A stretch of DNA of 45,238 nt from Pseudomonadota bacterium (GCA_021787435.1 JAJYLY010000016.1:1-45238); one strand, 5' to 3'. Positions 35,649-45,238 are shown, numbered from the stretch's first letter. Program-made: numbers and translations. Notes: a model not told the origin generated them from the sequence alone.

Positions 35649-36892
35649 AGCGGCAGCGATACCGCGATTTTTGTGCCTTTGCCAGGCTTGCTGACAATGA
35701 CAACCTTGCCTCCCAGCTGGCGGATGCGCTCCTGTATGCCGCGCAATCCGAATGAACGGGGCTTGTTACGTGCTTCCTCATCAAATCCGCACCCGTCATC
35801 TGACACGATCAGTTCGACGTGACGGTGAGTTGTACTCAGTATCTCGACCTGCACATGCTGTGCCAACGCATGCTTCATGATATTGTTCAACGTTTCCTGG
35901 AAAACCCGGAACAGCGTGATGGAATGTTCGTCAGAAAGCGCCATCTGGTCATCTGATTTGATGATTTTGCATGGGATTCCTGTACGCTTAAAAAATTCCC
36001 GCGCTTCGATTTCTATCGTCGCAACGATGCCAAAACAATCCAGCGAGCCTGGACGCAGGCTGTGCACCAAATTATTGGCCGAACGCCCTGCCGTATCCAA
36101 CAGGCGGGCCATGTCATGCGTTTTTTCCAGCAGCGCAGCATTGTCCAGTCTATGCGACAGCCAGGACAGGTCCATCTTCAGCGCAGTCAGCAGCACGCCG
36201 ATTTCATCGTGTATTTCCCGAGCAATGCGGGTGCGCTCTTCCTCCTTGATGAGCTCTATGTGCGAGGAGAGTTCGCGCAAGCGTTGCCGGGACTGTTTGA
36301 TTTCGATCTCGGCCTGCTTGTTTTGCGTGATGTTGACCATGAAACCTTTCCAATGGGTCCCTCCGGAATCCGTATTGTGATAAGTGGCCCGCAGGTTGAT
36401 CCATTTGATGTCGCTGCTCTGGGGCATTACAATGCGCCCTTCCCAGTTCCACGCAGAGGCGTGCTTCACCGACGAGAGCATGCTCTTGCGGAAAAATTTC
36501 TTGTCATCAGGATGCAGAAGCTCGAGCAACAATCGTGGCCGCTTTGAAAACTCAACAGACTTGACGCCCAAAAGATCAACACAGCCTTCGCTGACATAAG
36601 GAAAATTCAGATGGCCCTGCTTATCCAACGTGATCTTGCATGCCATGCCGGGCAGGCTGTCCAGAAATGAAAAGTCGCTTTCTATGATTTGAATCGGGCT
36701 TTGCAAATCCGCCGCATCCGGGCTGTACAGAACCGCGCACCACTGCTTCTCTTGCAGCACTGCCTTGAGCGAGCTCTCGTCTGCAACCGAACGGTGCGAA
36801 ATTTTGCAAAGGTGTGGTAAAAGCAGTTCTGGCATATTGCCGGTGAAACCCTCACCCGGTTCGATATGCAAAATTAATGCGTTTCCTGACAT
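35645..36892 (-). CDS. PAS-domain sensor histidine kinase (NarX/HisKA_3 type)
   Basis: 415 residues with no membrane segment. Residues 1-70 look like a degenerate receiver-like fold (LILHIEP, WCAVLYSPDAADL), 75-190 a PAS domain, then a HisKA_3 helix with H228 in RIAREIHDEIGVLLTALKMDL, and a HATPase domain with the N-box ETLNNIMKHA and G-boxes DDGCGFD and GLRGIQERI. It is of the NarL/LuxR-partner type, but no response regulator gene is adjacent, so its partner is unknown. It converges with zorC, overlapping it by 3 bp. Confidence 0.88.
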   Translation of the reverse strand: MSGNALILHIEPGEGFTGNMPELLLPHLCKISHRSVADESSLKAVLQEKQWCAVLYSPDAADLQSPIQIIESDFSFLDSLPGMACKITLDKQGHLNFPYVSEGCVDLLGVKSVEFSKRPRLLLELLHPDDKKFFRKSMLSSVKHASAWNWEGRIVMPQSSDIKWINLRATYHNTDSGGTHWKGFMVNITQNKQAEIEIKQSRQRLRELSSHIELIKEEERTRIAREIHDEIGVLLTALKMDLSWLSHRLDNAALLEKTHDMARLLDTAGRSANNLVHSLRPGSLDCFGIVATIEIEAREFFKRTGIPCKIIKSDDQMALSDEHSITLFRVFQETLNNIMKHALAQHVQVEILSTTHRHVELIVSDDGCGFDEEARNKPRSFGLRGIQERIRQLGGKVVIVSKPGKGTKIAVSLPL

Positions 36893-37034
36893 TGTTTAGG
36901 ATGGCGATGTGTGGGATGGATTAGCTTACTATATTGCCCCGATGAACAGCAAACAAAATGCGCATGGCCCCATCCACGATTCGGAAACGATGACGGCATC
37001 AAGAATTCCGGGACGCCCCTTGCCTGATTTGCTT

Positions 37035-37040
37035 TATAAT
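37035..37040 (+). promoter_or_regulatory. Probable -10 box of thrS
   Basis: A consensus TATAAT lies 57 bases before the thrS ATG, in the 205-bp gap between the divergent kinase and thrS. The -35 is weak. The transcript would begin near 37047 and include the hairpin at 37059-37074. Confidence 0.5.
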
Positions 37041-37058
37041 CGCGCGCTGTCGGGCCAT

Positions 37059-37077
37059 GCGGGCTTGAGCCCGCTTT
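37059..37077 (+). promoter_or_regulatory. Leader hairpin upstream of thrS
   Basis: GCGGGC (37059-37064) and GCCCGC (37069-37074) form a 6-bp stem with loop TTGA followed by TTTAATTTA, a weak-terminator-like leader. It ends 23 bases before the thrS ATG, so it could attenuate transcription or act as a translational operator, as ThrRS does on its own mRNA in E. coli. This is inference. Confidence 0.4.
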
Positions 37078-37097
37078 AATTTATTGGAAGAAAAAAA

Positions 37098-39011
37098 ATG
37101 CCTATTATTACTTTGCCTGATGGTTCAGAGCGCAGCTTCGATGCACCGGTCACGGTGTTCGATGTGGCGCAGAGCATCGGTTCCGGTCTTGCACGCGCAA
37201 CGCTTGCGGGTACGGTCGATGGCAAACAAGTGGACGCTTCCTACCTGATCGAAAAGGATGCCAAGCTCTCCATCATCACCGACAAGGATGCGGCAGGCAT
37301 CGAAATCATCCGCCATTCCACCGCTCACCTACTGGCACATGCGGTGAAGGAGCTGTTCCCGGATGCACAGGTGACCATAGGCCCCGTGATCGACAACGGC
37401 TTCTACTATGATTTTTCATATAACCGCCCGTTCACACCGGAAGATCTGCTGGCGATTGAAAAACGCATGATGGAGCTTGCCAAACGCGATATACCGATTT
37501 CAAGGCGGGTGCTGCCGCGCGATGAGGCGGTGAACTATTTTAAGGGCATCAACGAGCATTACAAGGCCGAGATCATCGCCTCTATTCCAGCAGGCCAAGA
37601 AGTATCGTTGTATACCGAAGACAACTTTACCGATCTATGCCGTGGTCCACATGTGCCTTCCACAGGCAAGCTCAAGGTTTTCAAGCTGATGAAGCTGGCC
37701 GGCGCCTATTGGCGCGGCGATTCGAAGAACGAAATGCTGCAGCGCATCTATGGCACGGCCTGGGCGAAAAAAGATGAACTGGAAGCATATCTGCACCGGC
37801 TGGAGGAAGCCGAGAAGCGCGACCACCGCAAACTTGCGCGCCAACTCGACCTGTTTCACATGCAGGACACCACGCCTGGCATGGTGTTCTGGCATCCCAA
37901 AGGTTGGGTTCTGTGGCAGGCGGTCGAGCAATACATGCGCGCCAAATTCCGCAAGCACGATTACCAGGAGGTCCGCACGCCGACCATCATGGACAGGACA
38001 CTATGGGAGAAATCGGGACACTGGGAAAATTATCGCGACAACATGTTCACCACTTCATCGGAGAACCGAGATTACGCAGTGAAGCCGATGAACTGCCCTG
38101 CACATGTGCAGATATACAACTACGGCCTGCACAGCTACCGCGACCTGCCGCTTCGTCTGGCAGAGTTCGGCAGCTGCCACCGCAACGAATCGTCGGGTTC
38201 ATTGCATGGCCTGATGCGGGTGCGCGGCTTCACCCAGGATGATGCGCATATCTTCTGTACCGAGGCTCAGGTACAGGATGAAGTTTCCAGCTTCATCGTG
38301 ATGTTAAACGAGGTTTACCGCGACTTCGGCTTCAACGAAGTGATCGTAAAATTGTCCACGCGCCCCGAAAAGCGCGTGGGATCCGATGAGAGCTGGGACA
38401 AGGCTGAAGCCGCACTGGCTGCAGCCTTGCAGCAGAACAAGCTTGCCTATGAAATTCAGCCGGGCGAAGGCGCTTTTTACGGCCCCAAGGTCGAGTTCAC
38501 ACTGAAAGACAGCCTGGATCGTTTGTGGCAATGTGGCACGATACAGCTCGATTTCAATCTGCCCGTTCGGCTTGGTGCCGAGTTTGTCGATGAAGACAAC
38601 AGCCGTAAACCCCCCGTGATGCTGCACCGCGCGATTCTGGGATCAATGGAGCGTTTCATCGGCATACTGATCGAACATCACGCCGGCGCCTTTCCGTTAT
38701 GGCTATCTCCGGTGCAATGCGTGCTGATGAATATCTCCGAATCCCAGGAAGCGTATGCGCGCGAAATCGGGCAAAAATTGCAGGCGGCAGGCCTACGCGT
38801 GCAATTGGATTTGCGCAATGAAAAGATTACCTATAAAATACGTGAACATAGCTTGCAGAAGCTTCCCTATCAGCTGATCGTGGGCGACAAGGAAGTATCT
38901 GGAAGATTGATAGCCGTGCGTACCCGCAGTGGTGAGGATCTCGGACAAATGACCCTGGAAGCTTTAATCGGGCATTTCAAGGCCGAGGTTCAATCGGGCA
39001 GCACGGTTTAA
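37098..39011 (+). CDS. thrS: Threonyl-tRNA synthetase
   Basis: 637 residues: N-terminal TGS domain (1-62), editing domain ([14 protein letters not shown] within it), class II catalytic core with the MNCPAH zinc cysteine and RPEKR, and a C-terminal anticodon-binding domain. It charges tRNA-Thr and edits mischarged Ser-tRNA. A GGAAG site precedes the ATG. First gene of the conserved thrS-infC-rpmI-rplT-pheS-pheT-ihfA cluster. Confidence 0.97.
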   Translation: MPIITLPDGSERSFDAPVTVFDVAQSIGSGLARATLAGTVDGKQVDASYLIEKDAKLSIITDKDAAGIEIIRHSTAHLLAHAVKELFPDAQVTIGPVIDNGFYYDFSYNRPFTPEDLLAIEKRMMELAKRDIPISRRVLPRDEAVNYFKGINEHYKAEIIASIPAGQEVSLYTEDNFTDLCRGPHVPSTGKLKVFKLMKLAGAYWRGDSKNEMLQRIYGTAWAKKDELEAYLHRLEEAEKRDHRKLARQLDLFHMQDTTPGMVFWHPKGWVLWQAVEQYMRAKFRKHDYQEVRTPTIMDRTLWEKSGHWENYRDNMFTTSSENRDYAVKPMNCPAHVQIYNYGLHSYRDLPLRLAEFGSCHRNESSGSLHGLMRVRGFTQDDAHIFCTEAQVQDEVSSFIVMLNEVYRDFGFNEVIVKLSTRPEKRVGSDESWDKAEAALAAALQQNKLAYEIQPGEGAFYGPKVEFTLKDSLDRLWQCGTIQLDFNLPVRLGAEFVDEDNSRKPPVMLHRAILGSMERFIGILIEHHAGAFPLWLSPVQCVLMNISESQEAYAREIGQKLQAAGLRVQLDLRNEKITYKIREHSLQKLPYQLIVGDKEVSGRLIAVRTRSGEDLGQMTLEALIGHFKAEVQSGSTV

Positions 39012-39036
39012 TTTTTGCCGAGACGGAGACATTCCA

Positions 39037-39561
39037 ATAGCACAGAACAAATTACAGCGCATCAATGAAATGATCAACGCACCTCAGGTGCGACTCATTG
39101 GAGCAGATAAGGAACCCCTGGGAATTGTGTCCAGCGCAGAAGCTTTGCGCTTGGCCAATGAGGCTGAACTGGATCTGGTGGAAATTTCGCCTATGGCCGA
39201 TCCGCCAGTTTGCCGCATCATGGATTATGGCAAGTTCAAGTATGCCGAGAGCAAGAAACAGCACGAAGCCAAGCTGAAACAGAAGCAGGTGCAGATCAAG
39301 GAGATCAAGTTTCGCCCCGGAACAGATGAAGGCGATTACAATATCAAGCTGCGCAACCTGATCAAGTTTCTGAATGAAGGTGACAAGACCAAGATTACCC
39401 TGAGGTTCCGCGGTCGCGAGATGGCTCATCAGGAAATAGGCATGCGATTGATAGAGCGCGTAAAAGCGGATTTGGAAGCATATGGCGTTGTCGAGCAGTT
39501 TCCCAAGATGGAAGGCCGGCAGATGGTGATGGTGTTGTCGCCCAAGACGTCAAAGAAATAG
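39037..39561 (+). CDS. infC: Translation initiation factor IF-3 (non-AUG start)
   Basis: 174 residues from ATA 39037 (reading [21 protein letters not shown]). The family start Ax(N/E)KxxRINxxI is upstream of the first ATG (39070), so the true start must be rare: ATA 39037 lies eight bases after GGAG (39025-39028), while ATT 39031 is too close. AUU/AUA-type starts are known for infC, since IF-3 discriminates against them and so represses its own translation. IF-3 splits ribosomes and proofreads start codons. The conserved C-terminal core [11 protein letters not shown] is present. Confidence 0.93.
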   Translation: MAQNKLQRINEMINAPQVRLIGADKEPLGIVSSAEALRLANEAELDLVEISPMADPPVCRIMDYGKFKYAESKKQHEAKLKQKQVQIKEIKFRPGTDEGDYNIKLRNLIKFLNEGDKTKITLRFRGREMAHQEIGMRLIERVKADLEAYGVVEQFPKMEGRQMVMVLSPKTSKK

Positions 39562-39568
39562 AAAATCA

Positions 39569-39611
39569 GCTCGTGGCTTGTAGCGGTAAAAACATGCTAC
39601 AGACTACGAGC
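39569..39611. repeat. Inverted GTAGC repeat between infC and rpmI
   Basis: GCTCGTGGCTTGTAGC (39569-39584) and GCTACAGACTACGAGC (39596-39611) pair at 14 of 16 positions around an 11-base loop. The unit resembles the GGTAGC repeat in the ABC ATPase at 28473-28573. It lies seven bases after the infC stop in the 185-bp gap before rpmI. The remaining gap may hold an L20-binding leader, as in other bacteria, but I cannot show it. Confidence 0.6.
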
Positions 39612-39746
39612 TACTAGCTTAAATTTTCTGGTAGCAGGGGCCGATCAGAAAACTGCAGCAAAAAAGATCCCCAAAATAAGTGGTGTATGGGTCAACAAGT
39701 TTTTCCAGTCGGAGAACACCTACCACCATAACTTTAAGGAGCAGTC

Positions 39747-39944
39747 ATGCCTAAGATGAAAACCAAGAGCGGTGCGGCCAAGCGTTTCAAGGTCCGCGCA
39801 GGCGGCAGCATCAAACGCTCTCAAGCGTTCAAGCGTCATATCTTGACCAAGAAAACCACTAAGAACAAGCGTCAGTTGCGCGGTACCGCCGCTGTTCATT
39901 CAACCAATACAGCATCGGTTCACGCCATGATGCCTTACGCGTAA
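39747..39944 (+). CDS. rpmI: 50S ribosomal protein L35
   Basis: 65 residues, highly basic, starting [20 protein letters not shown], the clear bL35 signature. TAAGGAG lies just before the ATG. Ten bases separate its stop from rplT. In E. coli the rpmI leader is the site of L20 autocontrol. Confidence 0.98.
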   Translation: MPKMKTKSGAAKRFKVRAGGSIKRSQAFKRHILTKKTTKNKRQLRGTAAVHSTNTASVHAMMPYA

Positions 39945-39954
39945 GGAGTAGACC

Positions 39955-40314
39955 ATGCCTAGAGTAAAACGTGGTGTCATCGCACGCGCAACGCACAAGA
40001 AACTGTTAGCCAAGGCCAAGGGTTACCGCGGCCGCAGAAAGAACGTATACCGCATCGCCAAACAGGCAGTGATGAAGGCCGGGCAATATGCCTACCGTGA
40101 TCGCCGCCAGAAGAAGCGCCAGTTCCGCACCCTGTGGATCGCTCGTATCAATGCGGCCGCACGGGAATTTGGCATGCCTTACAGCGTATTTATGAATGGC
40201 CTGAAAAAGGCGGATATCCAGGTCGATCGCAAGGTTCTATCTGACATCGCCATTTTCGATAAGGTTGCTTTTGCGCAGTTCGTAGAGCAGGCAAAAGCTG
40301 GCCTCGCCGTATAG
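39955..40314 (+). CDS. rplT: 50S ribosomal protein L20
   Basis: 119 residues starting [30 protein letters not shown], the bL20 signature, with the basic N-terminal arm that threads into the 23S rRNA and [15 protein letters not shown] at the end. GGAG precedes the ATG. L20 is needed early in 50S assembly. A terminator-like hairpin follows before pheS. Confidence 0.98.
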   Translation: MPRVKRGVIARATHKKLLAKAKGYRGRRKNVYRIAKQAVMKAGQYAYRDRRQKKRQFRTLWIARINAAAREFGMPYSVFMNGLKKADIQVDRKVLSDIAIFDKVAFAQFVEQAKAGLAV

Positions 40315-40326
40315 CCCGTGGTCTGA

Positions 40327-41364
<1,038 letters not shown>

Positions 41365-41374
41365 GAATACCGAT

Positions 41375-43726
41375 ATGAAATTTTCCGAGAACTGGTTAAG
41401 AACCTGGGTCAATCCAAACCTGTCAAGCGATGAGCTCTCGCATCTTCTGACGATGGCGGGGCTTGAGGTCGAAGCACAGGAAAAAGTTGCACCTATGTTT
41501 AACAACGTGGTGGTGGCGGAGGTTCTTGCTGTTGAAAAGCATCCCGATGCTGACAGGTTAAACGTATGCCAGGTGAATGTGGGCGAAGCAGCACCCCTGA
41601 CCATAGTGTGTGGCGCTGCAAATGTGAAGGCCGGCATCCGGGTCCCCTGCGCGCTCATCGGCGCTGTGCTGCCAGGCGACTTCAAAATAAAGCAGGCCAA
41701 GGTGCGCGGGGTGAGTTCTTCCGGAATGCTCTGCTCCGACAAGGAACTGGGGCTGGCGGAAGATAGTCAGGGCCTTTGGATTTTGCCTGTCGATGCGCCT
41801 GTGGGTGTGAGCCTGCGCGAGTACCTTGACCTAGACGACAGGCTCATCACCCTGAAGCTAACACCCAACCGCAGCGACTGCTCAGGCATAGCTGGCCTGG
41901 CTCGCGAAGTCGCGGCACTTACAGGAAGCACGGTCAGTCCTGTCGCAATTGCTGACATGCCTGCAACGCTTGCCGATCGGCTCGAAGTCAAGGTTGAAGA
42001 TGCGGCAGCCTGCCCGCTTTATTGCGGCAGGCTGGTGAAGAACGTGAATGCAAAGGCCCTGACACCTGACTGGATGCAGCGCCGTCTTGAACGCAGCGGA
42101 CTGCGCACAATCAACGCCATAGTGGATATCACCAACTACGTGATGATGGAACTGGGGCAGCCCATGCATGCTTTCGATGCCGACAAGCTGTCGGGCGGCA
42201 TTGTGGTGCGTCGAGCAGCAAAGGGCGAGACGCTGACATTGCTCAACGAGCAGTCTGTTGTCTTGGACGAACAAGTGCTAGTGATCTCTGACGATAAAAA
42301 AGCGCTTGCGCTGGCTGGCATCATGGGCGGTGCAGGAAGCGGCGTGGATACGGCGACGCAGAACGTGTTTCTTGAGGCTGCGTTTTTTCATCCCGATGCG
42401 ATCGCTGGCAGAGCGCGCCACTTTGGACTGGCGACCGATTCTTCATTCCGCTTCGAAAGAGGCGTGGACTTTGCAGCCACGCGCAAATGCCTTGAACGCG
42501 CCACGCAATTGCTGATTGAGATCTGCGGAGGCACTGTCTGCGCGGTGAGCGAAGTCACAGGCACCATGCCTTTACGTGATGCGATCACGCTGCGCGCCTC
42601 GCGCGTTGCACGCGTGCTGGGCATCGTCCTTGATGCCGATGAAATAGCAGGATTGCTTGCGCGTCTGCAGCTTAAGTTCACATCGAGCGGAGATGTATAT
42701 AGCGTGAACCCGCCTAGTTTCCGCTATGACCTCGCGATCGAAGCCGATCTGATCGAAGAAATCGCGCGGCTGTATGGCTATGAAAATATTCCCGCCTTGC
42801 CGCCACAAACTGTATTGACCATGCTGCCTGACAGCGAAACGCAGCGCCCCTTGTCGCGCGTCCAGCAAATGCTGGTAGCACGAGACTATCAGGAAATCGT
42901 GAGCCTGGCTTTCGTTGAAGAGCAGGTCGAACGCGATCTTTGCGGTAACGACAACCCCGTTGCGTTGCAAAATCCGATCGCCAGCAATCTGGCTGTGATG
43001 CGCAGCTCCCTGATAGGCGGCCTGCTGGCAGCATTGCGTTTTAATCTCAACCGCCGCCAGCTCCGCGTGCGCCTGTTTGAAGTGGGCGCTTGCTTTGCAA
43101 AAGCAAACAACATGTATGTGCAGACCCATCGTGTCTCGGGCATCGCTTACGGCAATAGACAGCAAGAGCAATGGGGCGCAAAACCTGAGCAAGTTGATTT
43201 TTTTGACGTAAAGGCGGATGTCGAAGCGCTGTTTGCACCCACCGCACTGCGCTTTGTTGCGGCTTTGCATCCCGCGCTTCATCCCGGTCGTTGCGCAGAG
43301 ATTTTCTGCAACGATCAGAGCATCGGCTGGATAGGCGAGCTGCATCCGAACTGGCAGAAAGATATGCCCCAGGCATGCATTTGGTTTGAAGTTGAACTAG
43401 ATGCATTGATGAAAGTCGAGGTGCCGCATTTGCAAGAAATTGCGAAATCCTTGCCTGTGCGCCGTGATCTGGCGGTACTGGTAGCCGAGCATGTCACCGT
43501 GCAAAGTTTGACCGATGCAATGCACGAATCTCGCGCACCATATGTGCATGAAGTTGTTTTATTTGATGTATATAGAGGGGCCGGTGTGGAACAAGGCAAA
43601 AAAAGTCTTGCATTCCGGGTGTTGTTACAAGATACTCAAAGAACACTCAACGATGCCGAGATTGAACAAAGCATCACGATACTGGTGGATGTATTGAACA
43701 GGAATGGCGCGCAATTGCGCGTGTAA
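41375..43726 (+). CDS. pheT: Phenylalanyl-tRNA synthetase beta subunit
   Basis: 783 residues, the normal long PheT: N-terminal tRNA-binding EMAP-like domain (about 40-150, with VEKHPDADRLNVCQV), B3/B4 editing domain, B5 helix-turn-helix-like domains, catalytic-like core (LRTINAIVDITNYVMMELGQPMHAFD region) and a C-terminal anticodon-binding domain. It starts 10 bases after pheS and is followed by ihfA after 12 bases. Confidence 0.97.
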   Translation: MKFSENWLRTWVNPNLSSDELSHLLTMAGLEVEAQEKVAPMFNNVVVAEVLAVEKHPDADRLNVCQVNVGEAAPLTIVCGAANVKAGIRVPCALIGAVLPGDFKIKQAKVRGVSSSGMLCSDKELGLAEDSQGLWILPVDAPVGVSLREYLDLDDRLITLKLTPNRSDCSGIAGLAREVAALTGSTVSPVAIADMPATLADRLEVKVEDAAACPLYCGRLVKNVNAKALTPDWMQRRLERSGLRTINAIVDITNYVMMELGQPMHAFDADKLSGGIVVRRAAKGETLTLLNEQSVVLDEQVLVISDDKKALALAGIMGGAGSGVDTATQNVFLEAAFFHPDAIAGRARHFGLATDSSFRFERGVDFAATRKCLERATQLLIEICGGTVCAVSEVTGTMPLRDAITLRASRVARVLGIVLDADEIAGLLARLQLKFTSSGDVYSVNPPSFRYDLAIEADLIEEIARLYGYENIPALPPQTVLTMLPDSETQRPLSRVQQMLVARDYQEIVSLAFVEEQVERDLCGNDNPVALQNPIASNLAVMRSSLIGGLLAALRFNLNRRQLRVRLFEVGACFAKANNMYVQTHRVSGIAYGNRQQEQWGAKPEQVDFFDVKADVEALFAPTALRFVAALHPALHPGRCAEIFCNDQSIGWIGELHPNWQKDMPQACIWFEVELDALMKVEVPHLQEIAKSLPVRRDLAVLVAEHVTVQSLTDAMHESRAPYVHEVVLFDVYRGAGVEQGKKSLAFRVLLQDTQRTLNDAEIEQSITILVDVLNRNGAQLRV

Positions 43727-43738
43727 CAAGGGGGAAAA

Positions 43739-44056
43739 ATGGTATCAACATTAACAAAAGCCGAACTGGCCGATATGCTTTTTGCCAAGGTCGGATTGAA
43801 CAAGCGTGAAGCCAAAGAAATGGTAGAAGCATTTTTTGAAGAGATACGCGTACAACTTGAACAGGGTGAAAGTGTGAAGCTATCCGGCTTCGGTAATTTT
43901 CAGTTGCGCGACAAACCGCAGCGTCCTGGACGCAATCCCAAGACAGGCATCGAGATTCCAATTTCGGCGCGCCGCGTGGTGACTTTTCATCCCAGCCAGA
44001 AGCTGAAAACGATGGTGGAAAAATCTTATCATGGAACTCCACAAGCCCAACTCTGA
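43739..44056 (+). CDS. ihfA: Integration host factor subunit alpha
   Basis: 105 residues. [32 protein letters not shown] and [24 protein letters not shown] are typical of IhfA, with the Pro-bearing beta-arm that bends DNA. The partner subunit is encoded at 4638 on the other strand. AAGGGGG lies upstream. Its 3' end overlaps the next gene by 26 bp. Position after pheST is the conserved arrangement in proteobacteria. Confidence 0.97.
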   Translation: MVSTLTKAELADMLFAKVGLNKREAKEMVEAFFEEIRVQLEQGESVKLSGFGNFQLRDKPQRPGRNPKTGIEIPISARRVVTFHPSQKLKTMVEKSYHGTPQAQL

Positions 44057-44396
44057 ATTGCCCGCGATACCTGCCAAGCGATACTTCACCATCGGCGAAG
44101 TCAGCGAATTGTGCGGCGTGAAGGCACATGTTCTGCGCTACTGGGAGCAGGAATTCACCCAGCTGAATCCCGTCAAGCGCAGCGGCAATCGCAGATATTA
44201 TCAGCATCACGAGGTGGTGCTGATACGCCGTATCCGAGAACTTCTGTACGAGCAGGGTTTTACCATTAGCGGCGCACGCAACAAACTTGACGGTGCGCGC
44301 GAATCAGTCCATCCGCTCGAAACCGCTGTTGCCAACCCCAGCATTTCAGCGCTCAGGCGTGAAATTAAAGACATCATTTCGATGCTGAGCGCTTAA
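44031..44396 (+). CDS. MerR-family transcriptional regulator
   Basis: 121 residues. The N-terminal winged helix-turn-helix of the MerR type is clear: [26 protein letters not shown], then [33 protein letters not shown]. The C-terminal 30 residues are variable and carry no metal-binding Cys cluster. A MerR-like gene after ihfA is conserved in betaproteobacteria, but its regulon is not known. It begins inside ihfA (26-bp overlap) and is followed by tRNA-Pro. Confidence 0.9.
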   Translation: MELHKPNSELPAIPAKRYFTIGEVSELCGVKAHVLRYWEQEFTQLNPVKRSGNRRYYQHHEVVLIRRIRELLYEQGFTISGARNKLDGARESVHPLETAVANPSISALRREIKDIISMLSA

Positions 44397-44425
44397 AAAG
44401 TCTTCAGCGGTATCGATTGCTCTGA

Positions 44426-44431
44426 TATAAT
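44426..44431 (+). promoter_or_regulatory. Probable -10 box of tRNA-Pro
   Basis: TATAAT lies nine bases before the tRNA, which fits the start of a short precursor. The -35 at 17 bases further up (TTCAGC) is poor. Confidence 0.45.
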
Positions 44432-44440
44432 TAGCGGCTT

Positions 44441-44517
<77 letters not shown>

Positions 44518-44522
44518 AACAG

Positions 44523-44547
44523 AGGCCTGCTATTAGCAGGCCTTTTT
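44523..44547 (+). terminator. Terminator of tRNA-Pro
   Basis: AGGCCTGC (44523-44530) and GCAGGCCT (44536-44543) form a perfect 8-bp stem with loop TATTA, followed by a run of T residues. It may also serve the cytochrome gene from the other side. Confidence 0.85.
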
Positions 44548-44551
44548 CATC

Positions 44552-44926
44552 TCAGTTATCCTTCGCGCCTTGTGCAACCCATCTTTTCATCAGGCTGATG
44601 TTCTTGTTGGACAATCCGCCGTTAAGTTCAAAGGGCATCTTGATCACAGGGTGTGCACGCCCCTCGACCAATTGAATCAGAATACTTGAAAAGCTGTCTC
44701 CAGGCTTGATGACAGCTCCAAACTTAGTGCCTTTCATCAGGCTCGCATAACTGGTCATATCAAGACCGCTTGCCTCATAACCCTTTCCGCCTGGTTCGTG
44801 ACAGTTCAAACAGTAATCGTGAAGTATGGGATAAATATCGGACCTGTAACTCACATCTTCAACCGCCTGTGCAGGAATCACAGATGCGGCAAGAACAACT
44901 CCAAAAAATAAAGCATTGCTTTTCAT
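44552..44926 (-). CDS. Secreted monohaem c-type cytochrome
   Basis: 124 residues from ATG 44926, preceded by GAGAGGT. An N-terminal signal peptide (MKSNALFFGVVLAASVIPAQA) exports it to the periplasm. CLNCH is the haem c motif, and a later Met (VIKMPF) can be the axial ligand. The YPILHDYCLNCHEPGG...SYASLMKG pattern belongs to the planctomycete-type cytochrome c family (c-type cytochrome domain of the DUF1588/PSCyt1 kind). Such proteins shuttle electrons; partner unknown here. A longer start at 44986 is possible but would hide the signal peptide. Confidence 0.82.
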   Translation of the reverse strand: MKSNALFFGVVLAASVIPAQAVEDVSYRSDIYPILHDYCLNCHEPGGKGYEASGLDMTSYASLMKGTKFGAVIKPGDSFSSILIQLVEGRAHPVIKMPFELNGGLSNKNISLMKRWVAQGAKDN

Positions 44927-45141
44927 AGGGTACCTCTCAGAATGAATTTTGTTAAAATCAAAACCGAATGCTTCAGGTCCAACCATGCTTTCAAAACAAA
45001 TACTGATTCAATCGCACCATCAACAACCTTGATGTCGGCCGCAAAACGCGGCATAAGGCCTTTCAGCATCGATGCAGTATTCAAGCTTTCAAGAGGATAG
45101 TCTTGTGCATCGTAAGCGTCCAGCCGACTCACATTGATTAC
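44923..45141 (-). pseudogene. Possible 3' remnant of a gene cut by an IS66-type end
   Basis: A minus-strand frame is open from the window end side to a TGA that overlaps the cytochrome ATG by 4 bp (ATGA). The part left of the IS-like end (about 72 residues, including DAQDYPLESLNTASMLKGL and DIKVVDGAIESVFVLKAWL) matches nothing I recognise. The 4-bp overlap is suggestive of a coupled gene, but the frame could be chance; hence low confidence. Confidence 0.25.
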
Positions 45142-45238
45142 GTAAGCGAAAGCTAGGAGCATGGTGTCCACCTAATTTTAGTGGACGCTACCATGAACAT
45201 TTCTCCTGCAATTCACCGGCGTCGCCGACATGCGCTGG
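45142..45238 (+). mobile_element. Left end of an IS66-family insertion sequence (cut by window edge)
   Basis: GTAAGCG at 45142-45148 is the known start of IS66-family terminal repeats. About 50 bases later a frame opens at ATG 45193 (MNISPAIHRRRRHAL, 15 codons visible) whose RRRRHAL resembles the beginning of IS66 OrfA (TnpA) proteins. A 6-bp inverted repeat GTCCAC/GTGGAC at 45166-45186 lies in the leader. Only 97 bases are visible, so the family call is tentative. Confidence 0.5.

Noticed and set aside
42572..43345. Minus-strand open frame opposite pheT
   Set aside because: Shadow of a conserved gene; composition is that of reversed high-GC codons.

Overview
The window is chromosomal DNA of a betaproteobacterium, most likely of the Nitrosomonadales/Gallionellaceae type. 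The inference rests on gene order (gyrA-serC-serA-pheA-hisC-DAHP synthase-tyrA-aroA/cmk-rpsA-ihfB), the fused AroA-Cmk protein, a tmRNA with tag ANDENYALAA and betaproteobacterial-looking proteins throughout. It is not a species identification.

Layout. (1) 14-98: tRNA-Leu(CAG) with terminator. (2) 362-4547, minus strand: an envelope/LPS operon, lapA-lapB-pyrF-rfaE1-hldD, with 4-bp overlaps between lapB/pyrF and pyrF/rfaE1. (3) 4638-18446, minus strand: the amino-acid/translation 'supraoperon' gyrA, serC, serA, pheA, hisC, a type I-beta DAHP synthase gene, a TMEM175-like channel gene, tyrA, aroA-cmk, rpsA, ihfB, closed by a strong terminator at 4585-4618. It groups serine, phenylalanine/tyrosine and chorismate synthesis with ribosomal protein S1 and IHF. 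(4) 18610-20023, plus strand: ubiG and a HAD phosphatase gene.

(5) 20029-24618, minus strand: an accessory island. Two homologous RelE/YafQ-type toxin plus Phd-type antitoxin modules bracket a two-gene cassette made of a PD-(D/E)XK nuclease-DUF2075 helicase fusion and a MazG-like pyrophosphohydrolase. Remnants of further toxin-antitoxin systems (PIN, YoeB-like, HigA-like) lie between and beside them. (6) 24779-25148: the ssrA tmRNA gene. (7) 25436-30598: a membrane/cyclic-nucleotide-binding protein, an alpha/beta hydrolase, a fused peptide-type ABC ATPase and a yqjD-yqjE-yqjK-like trio.

(8) 30600-36892: the most interesting region. A zorA-zorB-zorC-like operon (MotA-like motor with long tail, MotB/OmpA-like stator partner, EH_signature protein) is present without the ZorD helicase or ZorE nuclease of the classical Zorya types. 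It is flanked by an adenylate/guanylate cyclase-FHA protein (divergent) and a cytoplasmic PAS histidine kinase (convergent, overlapping zorC by 3 bp).

(9) 37098-44396, plus strand: the conserved thrS-infC-rpmI-rplT-pheS-pheT-ihfA-merR translation cluster, with a non-AUG infC start and a terminator/attenuator just before pheS. (10) 44441-end: tRNA-Pro(GGG), a c-type cytochrome gene, and what looks like the left end of an IS66-type element cut by the window edge. No CRISPR array or rRNA gene was seen. Several short inverted-repeat elements have landed inside or beside genes, including in-frame insertions in aroA, the ABC ATPase and the HAD phosphatase.
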